A stretch of 42,238 bases of DNA from Candidatus Aphodosoma intestinipullorum (lineage in GTDB: Bacteria; Bacteroidota; Bacteroidia; Bacteroidales; Paludibacteraceae). Every line of letters begins with the position of its first letter. The first letter of the stretch is position 1. Made by a program: the position numbers and the translations under genes. The notes under the pieces are model-generated. The model was not told the DNA's origin, searched no databases, and was given only the letters and a program-made list of their open reading frames with translations. Of this stretch, positions 16,128-25,170 are shown piece by piece. Location of the stretch: positions 1 to 42,238 of the forward strand of contig JADIMV010000140.1 in assembly GCA_017694515.1 (NCBI GenBank). The letters run 5' to 3'.

Positions 16128-19100
16128 TTATCTGCCGAGAAGCGGGGCGTATTTCTGCATCACTTCGTTGAGCTGTCCGACAGCCGGTGAGTCGTTACGG
16201 CGTGCGCACCGTTGCAGTTCCTGCATTATGGCAAGGCTGTTCCCCAGCGACATTCCGGACGAGACACGTCCTTGCTTGTGGGGCGGGAGCGACAGCATCC
16301 ATTCCGCGCTGCGGTCGCATTCGGTGAAGAGACCTATGAGAATGGAGTCGGCCACGGAGGTCTCTCCGAGCGCGTAATAGCCGTCAATTATGCCCCGTGC
16401 AGACCAGTAGTCGAACGGTACGGCGTAGTCCGGTAGTTCTTCCAGACTCTTGTCAAGCACCTTTTTTGCCTCGTCTTTCCTGCCTTCGCGGATAAGAGTG
16501 CCGGCCAGTTCGTTCATGACCATCCGGAGCGAGCGGCATGAGCGCGAATATGGCTCATCCAAGTAGACCGAAGGTATTTTGGCGTTACCGAAACGGAAAT
16601 GCTCCATGATGTTGCGGTACATGACATCTGAGTTTACTCTGCGCCCGGCAGCCGGGTCGAGCGGTACTATGCGCTGAGCCATGCCTTCGAGCTGGAGATA
16701 GGCGTTCACGTCGGGGTAGAATGACTCACCGACTGTGGTCGCTATGTATATGGGGCGCACCCAATCGTTGGTGTACAGCATTTCAAGGAACATGATCTGC
16801 GACTTGTTTATAATGTTGCCGTTCAGACGGATGTACATGGTGTCGGCTATCAGTTCGCGGTCTTTTTCAGGCACAGTCCCTGTGCGTATGACCTGCTCCT
16901 TGTCTATGGGCAGTGTCAGAGTGCGGGCGAAGAAGCAGCCTGTACCGTCCTCATCGATGAACCGACTGTCGCGCAGCAGCATCAGCGCGAGGCCGAGATC
17001 CATCTTGCCCCCGAACTGCGGGTGGTCTATGACGTGGGCGAAGTCGAGATGCCCTGCCGCGTAGTCTTTCGGATGCCACGATATGGGCAGAGGGGCTGAC
17101 TCGTATGCGCCGCGTTTCATCTGGTCAATGTACCAGTCGGTCGAGAGGTATGAGAGGTTGCAGGCGCGGACATCGGTGCGGCGGCCTTCTACCTCCTGAT
17201 TGAACCAGACGCAGAATGTGTCGTTGTCGCCGTTGCAGAAATATATCGCGTCCTCTTCGCAGGAGTTTAGGTAGTCCGAGCCGAGGTCGCGTGCGAGCGT
17301 GCGCTGTGAGCGGTCGTGGTCGTCCCAGTTCTGCTGTGCCATCAGGGCCGGCACGCCAAGGCAGAGCAGCGACACGGCGACGGCAGCCGCTGTGCGTGGC
17401 GCGAAACGCTTCACGAGGTCATAGAAGAACATCACGCCGAGGCCAATCCATATCGAGAAGGCGTAGAATGAGCCTGCGTATGCGTAGTCGCGTTCGCGGG
17501 GCTGGTATGGTGTCTGGTTGAGGTAGACCACTATGGCAAGCCCCGTCATGAAGAACAGGGTGAACACAATCCAGAAATTGAGTATGCCGCTCCGTTTCGA
17601 CGAGAGCTGCCACAGCAGGCCGAGCAGGCCGAGCAGGAGCGGAAGCATGAAGTAGACGTTGTGTCCACGGTTATTGCGGTAGCTGTCAGGCAGTTTCGAC
17701 TGGTCGCCGTACAAGGCGTTGTCAATGAACGGCAGTCCGGTAATCCAGTTGCCCTTGTCTATCTCGCCATGTCCCTGAAAGTCGTTCTGCCGTCCGGAGA
17801 AATTCCAGAGGAAATATCGCCAATACATGAAGCCGACCTGATAGGAGAAGAAGAAGCGCAGGTTTTCGCCGAATGTCGGCATGACGCGCTGTTCCTGCCG
17901 TCCGCAGATGTCCACTGTGTACGGCGTGCCTTTCACCTTGCCCCACTGTTCATACACCTGAATGTGTGACTGCTCCGTGGAGTACATACGCGGGAAAAGC
18001 GTCTTGAAGCGCGGGTCTACCTCAACGCCTTTCACCCTTTTCCCGGCACTGATGTAGCTGTCCTTCTCCCCGTCCGTCTCCTTGACCTTGCGTTGCCATA
18101 TAGTGCTGCCATCAATGATGATAGGCTTGCACATATTGCCCTCCACCTCATATATTCGCGGGGCGGAGTAGAGCGGGCCGTAGAAGAGCGGATTGTCGCC
18201 GTACTGTTCGCGGTTGAGGTACGACTGCAATGAGAATACGTCTTCCGGCGAGTTCTGGTCCATCGGCGTATTGGCCATGGAGCGCACCACGAGCATGGTA
18301 TATGACGAATAGCCTATCAGCATCACCGTCATGCAGACCACTATCATGTTGAGCCAATGGCGGTTGAGCTCCTTGCGCACAAAGATGAACACGGCGATGG
18401 CGGCGGTGATGACAATACCGAGCATCAGCCCGTTGCCCATGAACGGGACTCCGAGGATTACCACCGCGAGAAGGAACGCTATGCGCCGGCGCAGCCAGCT
18501 GTTCCCGGCCTGTGTCTCATAGATTGCCCAGATGAGGATTGCCGCCGTCAGGACGATGTAAACCGCCATACCGGTGTTGAAACTGCATCCTAAACCGTTG
18601 ACAAATAGCAGCTCAAAGCGGCTTGCCACCTTGATGAACCCCGGTATCATGCCGTATAGCACGGCGGCGAGCAGCAGCACCGACGCTATGACGGCGGCTA
18701 TGGTGTTGCGTGCGTTGACGGGGTATTTCCTGAAATAGTAGAGCAGCACGAGAGCCGGGATGGCGAGCAGGTTGAGCAGGTGCACGCCTATGCTCAGCCC
18801 CATGAGGTACGATATGAGTACGAGCCAGCGCGCCGACGAGGGGCTGTCGGCCTGGTCTTCCCATTTCAGCATACACCAGACAACCAGCGCGGTAAAGAGC
18901 GACGAGTATGCGTAGACCTCACCCTCAACGGCCGAGAACCAGAATGTGTCGGAGAATGTGTAGGCCAGTGCGCCCACCGCACCTGAGCCGAGTATGGCTA
19001 TGCCCTGCGGGAGGGTAATTTCCTTGCCGTCGCGGGTCACGATGCGCCTTGCAATGTGGGTTATAGACCAAAAGAGCAGCAGTATGGTGAATGCGCTGCA

Positions 19101-19352
19101 CAGGGCGGACATGGAGTTGACCATGGCGGCCACTTTCGTCGGGTCCGATGCGAAGAGGGAGAAGAGCCTCCCGGTGAGCATGAAAAACGGTGCTCCGGGC
19201 GGATGGCCGACTTCCAGTTTATAGGCTGATGATATGAATTCCCCGCAGTCCCACAGCGAGCCAGTAGGCTCTATGGTCATCAGATACACAGTGGCCGCCA
19301 CGGCGAATACCGCCCATCCGGTCACTGTGTCATAGAGTTTGAAACGTTTCAT
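16128..19352 (-). CDS. DUF2723-family multi-pass membrane protein (possible O-mannosyltransferase-like)
   Basis: The 1074-residue protein begins with a short basic stretch and then many hydrophobic segments through about residue 330 and again at about 560-680. This predicts an inner-membrane glycosyltransferase C-like topology with a soluble C-terminal half. The conserved opening SLWDCGEFISSAYKLEVGHP followed by PGAPFF is the hallmark of DUF2723 (Pfam PF11028). Human TMEM260, in the same family, is a protein O-mannosyltransferase, so a lipid-linked sugar transferase role is likely but inferred. Other conserved-looking pieces are NREQYGDNPLFYGPLYSAP and QTPYQPRERDYAYAGSFYAF. The C-terminal 250 residues look helical, perhaps TPR-like (EGRKDEAKKVLDKSLEELPD). 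The gene starts 44 bases after the nadB stop and is probably co-transcribed with it. Length and motifs fit the family well. Confidence 0.9.
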   Translation of the reverse strand: MKRFKLYDTVTGWAVFAVAATVYLMTIEPTGSLWDCGEFISSAYKLEVGHPPGAPFFMLTGRLFSLFASDPTKVAAMVNSMSALCSAFTILLLFWSITHIARRIVTRDGKEITLPQGIAILGSGAVGALAYTFSDTFWFSAVEGEVYAYSSLFTALVVWCMLKWEDQADSPSSARWLVLISYLMGLSIGVHLLNLLAIPALVLLYYFRKYPVNARNTIAAVIASVLLLAAVLYGMIPGFIKVASRFELLFVNGLGCSFNTGMAVYIVLTAAILIWAIYETQAGNSWLRRRIAFLLAVVILGVPFMGNGLMLGIVITAAIAVFIFVRKELNRHWLNMIVVCMTVMLIGYSSYTMLVVRSMANTPMDQNSPEDVFSLQSYLNREQYGDNPLFYGPLYSAPRIYEVEGNMCKPIIIDGSTIWQRKVKETDGEKDSYISAGKRVKGVEVDPRFKTLFPRMYSTEQSHIQVYEQWGKVKGTPYTVDICGRQEQRVMPTFGENLRFFFSYQVGFMYWRYFLWNFSGRQNDFQGHGEIDKGNWITGLPFIDNALYGDQSKLPDSYRNNRGHNVYFMLPLLLGLLGLLWQLSSKRSGILNFWIVFTLFFMTGLAIVVYLNQTPYQPRERDYAYAGSFYAFSIWIGLGVMFFYDLVKRFAPRTAAAVAVSLLCLGVPALMAQQNWDDHDRSQRTLARDLGSDYLNSCEEDAIYFCNGDNDTFCVWFNQEVEGRRTDVRACNLSYLSTDWYIDQMKRGAYESAPLPISWHPKDYAAGHLDFAHVIDHPQFGGKMDLGLALMLLRDSRFIDEDGTGCFFARTLTLPIDKEQVIRTGTVPEKDRELIADTMYIRLNGNIINKSQIMFLEMLYTNDWVRPIYIATTVGESFYPDVNAYLQLEGMAQRIVPLDPAAGRRVNSDVMYRNIMEHFRFGNAKIPSVYLDEPYSRSCRSLRMVMNELAGTLIREGRKDEAKKVLDKSLEELPDYAVPFDYWSARGIIDGYYALGETSVADSILIGLFTECDRSAEWMLSLPPHKQGRVSSGMSLGNSLAIMQELQRCARRNDSPAVGQLNEVMQKYAPLLGR

Positions 19353-19396
19353 TTATAAGTCCGGTCTTTTTCTCTTGTCGTTGAATGTCATGTCCG

Positions 19397-20977
19397 TTAC
19401 TTCTCCTCCGTATTCTTTTTCGGGTAATCGATGGTGTAGTGCAGTCCCCGGCTCTCCTTGCGTGCCGTGGCCTGTTTGATGATGAGGTATGCCACCGATA
19501 TGCAGTTGCGCAGTTCGCAGATGTCGCGGCTCACGGTCGAGCGGTCGAAGAGGCTCTCCGTCTCGCGGAACAATATCTCGAGGCGAGCCTTGGCTCTTTG
19601 CAGACGCAGGTCGGAGCGCACTATGCCCACATAGGAGCTCATAATCTGCTGCACTTCCTTGAGGCTCTGAGTGATTAGCACCATCTCCTCAGGCCAGCTT
19701 GTACCCTCGTCGTCCCACTGCGGTATGTCGTCGCGCAGCGTGATGGAGTCAATGCGCGAGATGGCGTGCTGTGCCGCCGCGTCGGCGTAGACTATGGCCT
19801 CAATCAGCGAGTTGGAGGCGAGGCGGTTAGCCCCGTGCAGTCCTGTGCATGAGCATTCTCCCGCCGCGTAGAGGCGGTTGATTGACGACTCGGCGTTGCC
19901 GTTTACCACAATGCCGCCGCACAGATAGTGAGCCGCCGGTGCCACGGGTATGTACTGCTTTGTGATGTCTATGCCGTAGGAGAGGCATTTCTCGTATATC
20001 ATCGGGAAGTGTTCGCGTGTCTCGTCGGCGGGCTTGTGGGTCACGTCGAGATATACGTGGTCTGTGCCTGCCATCTTCATCTCGTTGTCTATCGCCCGGG
20101 CCACTATGTCACGCGGCGCGAGCGACCCGCGCGGGTCATATTTCTCCATGAACGCCTCGCCCTTCGTTGTCTTCAGTATCGCGCCGTAGCCGCGCATGGC
20201 CTCAGTGATGAGGAACGACGGGCGCACGCCGGGGTGGTAGAACGCCGTGGGGTGGAACTGGACGAACTCCATGTCGCGTATCACGCCGCGTGCGCGGTGA
20301 ACCATGGCGATGCCGTCGCCCGTGGCGACAATCGGGTTGGTCGTCGTGGTGTACACATTGCCTATGCCTCCAGTGGCCAGCATCGTCACCTTGCCGAGGA
20401 ACGTGATGATGTCGTTCGTCTGTGTGTTGAGCGCGTACACGCCGTAGCACTCTATGTCAGGCGTGTGGCGTGTGACTATCTGGCCGAGATGGTGCTGTGT
20501 GATGATGTCTATTGCGAAGTGGTGGTCGAACACCTCGATGTTCGGATGGGCGTTGATGCGCTTTATCAGCGACTGCTGTATCTCCGCGCCTGTCGAGTCC
20601 TTGTGGTGCAGTATGCGGAACTCGCTGTGTCCCCCCTCGCGGTGCAGGTCGAACGAGCCGTCCGGCGCCTTGTCGAAGTCCACTCCCCATTCGAGCAGCT
20701 GCTTTATCTGGGCGGGGGCGTTGGTGACCACTTTCTTCACCGCCTCGATGTCGCATATTCCGTCGCCTGCGATGAGGGTGTCCTGTATGTGTTTCTCGTA
20801 ATTGTCTAATACGGTATTCGTTACTGACGATACACCGCCCTGTGCGAGTGCGGTGTTCGCTTCGTCCAGAGTGGTCTTGCAGAGTATCGCCACCTTGCCT
20901 TTGCCTGCCACTTTCAGGGCGAAGCTCATGCCGGCTATACCGCTGCCGACAACAATGAAGTCAAATTTGCGTACCAT
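19397..20977 (-). CDS. nadB: L-aspartate oxidase
   Basis: NadB oxidises L-aspartate to iminoaspartate, the first step of de novo NAD synthesis, feeding quinolinate synthase NadA. The FAD-binding Rossmann motif is VVGSGIAGMSFAL at the N-terminus. ANTALAQGGVSSV, QFHPTAFYHPG, RGYGAILKT and DPRGSLAPRDIVARAI are family-typical stretches of the succinate dehydrogenase/fumarate reductase flavoprotein fold. GLHGANRLASNSLIEA contains the C-terminal FAD-contact region. I chose the ATG at 20977 (MVRKFDFIVVGSG), giving 526 residues; the track start at 21004 adds nine residues without support. nadA and nadC are not in the window. The DUF2723 gene follows 44 bases downstream. Confidence 0.96.
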   Translation of the reverse strand: MVRKFDFIVVGSGIAGMSFALKVAGKGKVAILCKTTLDEANTALAQGGVSSVTNTVLDNYEKHIQDTLIAGDGICDIEAVKKVVTNAPAQIKQLLEWGVDFDKAPDGSFDLHREGGHSEFRILHHKDSTGAEIQQSLIKRINAHPNIEVFDHHFAIDIITQHHLGQIVTRHTPDIECYGVYALNTQTNDIITFLGKVTMLATGGIGNVYTTTTNPIVATGDGIAMVHRARGVIRDMEFVQFHPTAFYHPGVRPSFLITEAMRGYGAILKTTKGEAFMEKYDPRGSLAPRDIVARAIDNEMKMAGTDHVYLDVTHKPADETREHFPMIYEKCLSYGIDITKQYIPVAPAAHYLCGGIVVNGNAESSINRLYAAGECSCTGLHGANRLASNSLIEAIVYADAAAQHAISRIDSITLRDDIPQWDDEGTSWPEEMVLITQSLKEVQQIMSSYVGIVRSDLRLQRAKARLEILFRETESLFDRSTVSRDICELRNCISVAYLIIKQATARKESRGLHYTIDYPKKNTEEK

Positions 20978-21001
20978 GGTTGTAATGCTATAAACAGAAT
21001 G

Positions 21002-21009
21002 CAAATTTA
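21002..21009 (-). promoter_or_regulatory. Possible -7 element for nadB
   Basis: On the minus strand this reads TAAATTTG, fitting TAnnTTTG, 24 bases before the chosen nadB ATG. No TTG lies at the expected -33 distance, so support is partial. Confidence 0.35.
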
Positions 21010-21083
21010 TGGAAAATCAGCGATATGTGATGCGTATGACAATATAAATAATAGGGTTGGCCGCCAGACGGGCTGATTACGTG

Positions 21084-21220
21084 AATTAAGGTTAAAAACA
21101 CGTACTCTCCAACTGCCTTGCAAATACCTTCTCCTTACCCTCCGGCTATGGAGGAGATGGGGAGCGGCTTCGGGAGAGCTTCGGGACGGTTACGGCGAGA
21201 GTACGTGTTTTTAACTTTTA
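21084..21220. repeat. Inverted-repeat intergenic element, copy 1
   Basis: The left arm AAGGTTAAAAACACGTACTCTC and the right arm GAGAGTACGTGTTTTTAACTTTTA are inverted repeats sharing the core GTTAAAAACACGTACTCTC (19 bp). They enclose 87 bases with a small internal stem (CTCC/GGAG) and a direct repeat GCTTCGGGA. The same core borders copy 2 (34653-34757) and starts copy 3 at the window end. No coding capacity and no clear target-site duplication. MITE-like or an extragenic palindrome; identity unknown. Confidence 0.85.
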
Positions 21221-21489
21221 TTTGCTGCCTGTATTCGGGCTGTACGGGGCTACGTGTCCATGGCGTGGAGAGGGGCGGGATTAACAGAATGTGTATCTGA
21301 CGGGGTGTTTATGTCCGTTTTCTGTCTCCACGTCATTTGCCTTCCGGCAGACACCCTGTCGACGGGCTGCTGCACGCCGGAAGTCCCTCGGTTTACCCCT
21401 GTCAGTCCCCTAAATTCAGGTGATTTTCCATTTAGATATTTTTAGCTTATTTTCTTTCGTGCGATGACTCACGGTTATAGATGTTTTTG

Positions 21490-21497
21490 TAAATTTG
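21490..21497 (+). promoter_or_regulatory. Possible -7 element for the giant-protein operon
   Basis: TAAATTTG fits TAnnTTTG, but no TTG is present about 20 bases upstream. If used, the leader to the ATG at 21949 would be about 445 bases, which is unusually long. It is the only such match I found facing this operon. Confidence 0.3.
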
Positions 21498-21948
21498 CAT
21501 ATTGCAGTCAGAGTACGGTGTAAGGGCTTTGTAGCTTAGAGATTTCTTTTGGGCAATGAGGTAAATACACCGTTACAATGGTATGCTGAAACCGTTAAAT
21601 TAAGAAATATGCATTGAGGCGGCAGTTATTTGTGCAACGGGATGTTTGCATATTTAAGCTGTTGATGCAGTGTGTGTTGTGATGCCGATGCCGCATATTC
21701 GGGATGGTTCTGTGACTTAAAATGTTAAGTTAAAAAGATACTGGGTCAAATTCCCGATGTGCGTTTAATCCGTCAGTTAACGTTTTGCTTTTCTGCAAGA
21801 TAGTGGCGGATGTGTATGCGGATTGACGGGTCGGCTTTATGTTAAAACATTTCGGCGCTGTATTGCGGCGTTTCCTGTTGCCCGCAGTGCATGCTTTGAG
21901 GCCGGAATTTTAGCGGTATGATGTTTTGATATGGTGAGAAAATACGAT

Positions 21949-24900
21949 ATGATAAGAAAAAAACTGTTGCTTTTGCTTTTTGTTGTGGCGGGGTGTTGTG
22001 CGCAGGTGTCCGCTCAGACGGATGGCTATGCGTGTGATTTCGAGGATGCCGGGGAGCTTGACAACTGGACTTGGAACTCCGGAAGGCCGGGCCTTACGGA
22101 GAATGTGTGGGTTGTCGGCGACGCGGTGAACAACGGCGGCGAGAAATCCCTCTACATCTCTGCCGACGGAGGGAAAAGCGCGGGCTATGTGAAGAGCGCA
22201 AATACGGTCATCTCATACAGGATTTTAGAGCTGAAGGCCGGCGAGTACGAGCTTTCGTTCGACTGGCAGGCCGGTGGCTATCAGAACTTCGGCAAGAACG
22301 ATGCGATGTATGTCTGCTGGATTCCTGAAGGCTCTGCGGATGTCGACAGTAAGGCTACGGAGGCTCTTCCGAACTGGATAGAGCAACAGGCATTGGAATT
22401 CAACGTATTGAAGGCAGGCAAGAACACGACCTCCAAGCCTCTTTATTCATCCACGTGGCAGTCGTCATATACGACCATAACGACTGACGGCTCGCGCTAT
22501 ATGCTTGTCTTTGCGTGGAACAACTCGGCAGTGGGTGGGGTGAATCCCGGTGCCTGTGTCGACAATATAAATATAATCCCATCGAGTTCGTGCCAAAGGC
22601 CGTCGAATGTGACGATAGTGCCGGACGGCACGGATGTGGTGATAAGCTGGGACGGGCTGGCCGACTCTTACGATGTGCGCTGCAAATCGTCCAACGATGC
22701 TGAATGGCAGGAGTTCAATGTCACAGCCAAGACCCTGAGGGTCTCCGGCATGAACGAAGGTCTTATAGACGTATATATACGCTCCAACTGCGGCGATTTG
22801 CATAGCGGATGGCAATATTCGAACAAGTTCGTCTTCTTCCCCGGCACGCGCTGCATAGACTATTTGCAGATAGGTGCGGACAACTGTTCCTATGGTTCTC
22901 TGAAGGACGGCAAATGGAATCACGGCATTACCGACAACGGATATGCCGACTCCACAAGCCGCCACACCATACACTATTCGCGCATGGAGACCGACCCGCG
23001 CACCAACAACGGACTTAAGACTGTGCCGGACGACGAAGTGGCTTCAGTGCGTCTCGGCAACTGGTGTACAGGCAGCCAGATGGACCGGATAGAATACAAG
23101 TTTACGGTAGATGCGAAAGAGAACGCCATCCTGCTGCTGAAATATGCCTGCGTGCTGCAAGACCCGGATCATGACGATGCGAACCAGCCGCGTTTCACTC
23201 TCGATGTGCTCGGTGAGGATGGGAAGTCAGTCTCGATGGACGGCCAGCACTGCGCCTCTGTGGACTTCATAGCCGGTGTCACTACGAGTGACGACCCGAA
23301 TGACAAATGGAATCTGATAACGAAACCTCTCGACGGCGGTGAGACAGATAAGATATATTGGAAGGACTGGACTACCGTCGGCATCAACCTCGACAGGTTC
23401 GACGGCGAGGAACTGACCGTACAGGTGACCTCCTATGACTGCGCCGAGGGTGCGCATTACGGCTACGCCTATTTCGCCATAAGCTGCGACGGCGGACAGA
23501 TTACTACATTGGGCTGCAGCAGTGACCCTTATGTCACTTATGTGGCTCCCGAAGGCTTCGATTATAAATGGTACAGGAAGGACGATACGGAAAAGGCTGA
23601 AATCCTGAGCGACAGCATCAGCCTGACCCGCCCGGCCGATGACATGACTGTCTATGTCTGCGATGTCATACAGAAGACAAACCCCGACTGTTATTTCACT
23701 CTGGAAGCCATCAACGAGCCGCGTTTCCCGCTTATCGATGCCAAGCTGGCTCACAGGATGGAGAACTGTCAGAACATAGTGAAGTGCGAGTCGAACGATA
23801 CGCGTATAGTCATTGTGAAGGACAACGGCAGCGATACGGTCACTACGGAAGAGGTGTGTGACAGCGTGGTGTGGGTATTCGGCGACCCTGACAACGGCGG
23901 CTACCGCACTACCGAATGGGCACCGGAATACGTATTCCCCGATAATGTTTCGGGACGGGTGCCTGTTACCCTGACCGCATATCTTGCCGCTTGTGAGGAG
24001 GTGGAGACGTTCATGTTTGATTTGCCTGCTCTCGACATACACCGCGATACGGTGCATGAGGTGATGTGTGACGACGTGCCGTTCGTCTGGCGCGGTGAGG
24101 AGTACAGCACGCCCGGACTCTTCAGCGACACTTTGCAGTCCACTGTCACCATGTGCGACTCCATCAAGTTCCTTGACCTTGTGGCAAGCGATTCCGATAC
24201 TGTCAGATTTGACACGACGATATGCTCCGGCGACCTGCCGTATGTCCTTAACGGGAAGGAGTTCTGGTCTTCAGGACTTTGTTCGGACACACTCTCTACC
24301 TATATGGGGTGCGACTCTGTCGTGCTTGTAAATCTGACCGTCAATGAGTCGCTTGTCATCGATATGACTAACGAGTTCAATGTCTGTGCCGATGCAGGAG
24401 AGCTTGACATACCTATCGACATTCGTTCGGGCATGATTTCGGCCTATGACCTGACCTTCGAGAACAGCGATGCCGCGTCGATGGAGACGGCGGACGAGCC
24501 TGTCGAAAACTCTCAGGTCGTGATTGCCATCCCCGATGATCTGAAGCCTAACCGCTATAAGGGACGGATAGTGTTCCAGAACCTCGAGTGCGGGAATGAC
24601 ACTGCCGATATAATAATAAATGTAAGCTATCCAGACAGCCTGCTTATGCAGAGGTGGAATGATGTCATCGGCATACGCAACTCAAGTTACAACGGCGGCT
24701 ATACGTTCGAGTCATACCAGTGGTATAAGGACGGTGAGCCGATTGACGGACAGACCGGCGCGAACCTCTATCTGCCTGATGGCCTTGATTTCGGCGCACA
24801 GTACAATGCCAAAGTCAGGCGTGCGGATGATCAGGTCGAGGCGTTTATTTGCCCGATAGTTCCGGAGGAGTTCCCCGAAAGCGGTATAGAAGTTGTGCCT

Positions 24901-25119
24901 ACCGTCTCATTTACGGGCGGTACTGTGCAGATAAGTTCCAAAGGTGCTGCCGCCGGTACGGCTCGCCTGTGGACCATGACGGGCATGCTGGTGGAAAGCA
25001 TCCCGCTGGCGGACAGTGTGACGGATTTCTCCGCCCCCGATGTGCCCGGTACTTATATTCTGGAGATAAGGATGGACGACGGCTATACCCGGACGGAGAA
25101 ACTGATTGTACGGGAATAA
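21949..25119 (+). CDS. Giant secreted surface protein with T9SS-like C-terminus (paralogue 1)
   Basis: The 1056-residue protein starts at the ATG at 21949, giving a clean signal peptide (MIRKKLLLLLFVVAGCCAQ, then VSAQ). The track start six codons earlier is possible. Domains by eye: an N-terminal jelly-roll-like module (about 20-210, LYISADGGKSAGYVKS), a fibronectin-like module (about 210-300), and a second beta domain with DCAEGAHYGYAYFAISC near 510. Next come cysteine-bearing repeats of the form DTTIC...G...GCDSVVLVNLTV (about 700-810) and a domain around QWYKDGEPIDGQTG. The last 75 residues (RLWTMTGMLVESIPL through TRTEKLIVRE) look like a type A T9SS sorting signal. The next gene, 51 bases downstream, is a paralogue. 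Probably exported and surface-anchored (inference); ligand unknown. Confidence 0.85.
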   Translation: MIRKKLLLLLFVVAGCCAQVSAQTDGYACDFEDAGELDNWTWNSGRPGLTENVWVVGDAVNNGGEKSLYISADGGKSAGYVKSANTVISYRILELKAGEYELSFDWQAGGYQNFGKNDAMYVCWIPEGSADVDSKATEALPNWIEQQALEFNVLKAGKNTTSKPLYSSTWQSSYTTITTDGSRYMLVFAWNNSAVGGVNPGACVDNINIIPSSSCQRPSNVTIVPDGTDVVISWDGLADSYDVRCKSSNDAEWQEFNVTAKTLRVSGMNEGLIDVYIRSNCGDLHSGWQYSNKFVFFPGTRCIDYLQIGADNCSYGSLKDGKWNHGITDNGYADSTSRHTIHYSRMETDPRTNNGLKTVPDDEVASVRLGNWCTGSQMDRIEYKFTVDAKENAILLLKYACVLQDPDHDDANQPRFTLDVLGEDGKSVSMDGQHCASVDFIAGVTTSDDPNDKWNLITKPLDGGETDKIYWKDWTTVGINLDRFDGEELTVQVTSYDCAEGAHYGYAYFAISCDGGQITTLGCSSDPYVTYVAPEGFDYKWYRKDDTEKAEILSDSISLTRPADDMTVYVCDVIQKTNPDCYFTLEAINEPRFPLIDAKLAHRMENCQNIVKCESNDTRIVIVKDNGSDTVTTEEVCDSVVWVFGDPDNGGYRTTEWAPEYVFPDNVSGRVPVTLTAYLAACEEVETFMFDLPALDIHRDTVHEVMCDDVPFVWRGEEYSTPGLFSDTLQSTVTMCDSIKFLDLVASDSDTVRFDTTICSGDLPYVLNGKEFWSSGLCSDTLSTYMGCDSVVLVNLTVNESLVIDMTNEFNVCADAGELDIPIDIRSGMISAYDLTFENSDAASMETADEPVENSQVVIAIPDDLKPNRYKGRIVFQNLECGNDTADIIINVSYPDSLLMQRWNDVIGIRNSSYNGGYTFESYQWYKDGEPIDGQTGANLYLPDGLDFGAQYNAKVRRADDQVEAFICPIVPEEFPESGIEVVPTVSFTGGTVQISSKGAAAGTARLWTMTGMLVESIPLADSVTDFSAPDVPGTYILEIRMDDGYTRTEKLIVRE

Positions 25120-25170
25120 GGCGTTTGCCCGAAGTGTTTAATGTTTATTATCAGGAGAATAATATATCCG

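Larger units (their letters stand above)
20978..21948. other. Long divergent intergenic region, 971 bp
   Basis: The largest non-coding stretch in the window, between divergent nadB and the first giant secreted protein gene. It holds a -7-like box for nadB (21002-21009, minus), an inverted-repeat element (21084-21220) and a -7-like box at 21490-21497 (plus). About 450 AT-rich bases before the coding start show no recognisable gene or strong hairpin. Confidence 0.6.

Noticed and set aside
19928-20809. 293-residue plus-strand ORF inside nadB
   Set aside because: Rich in Val, His and Arg, without domain features; nadB covers it completely.
21084-21220. Invertible promoter (inverton) interpretation of the inverted-repeat elements
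   Set aside because: The interiors of copies 1 and 2 contain no TAnnTTTG match in either orientation and no invertase gene is in the window. Not excluded for other copies.
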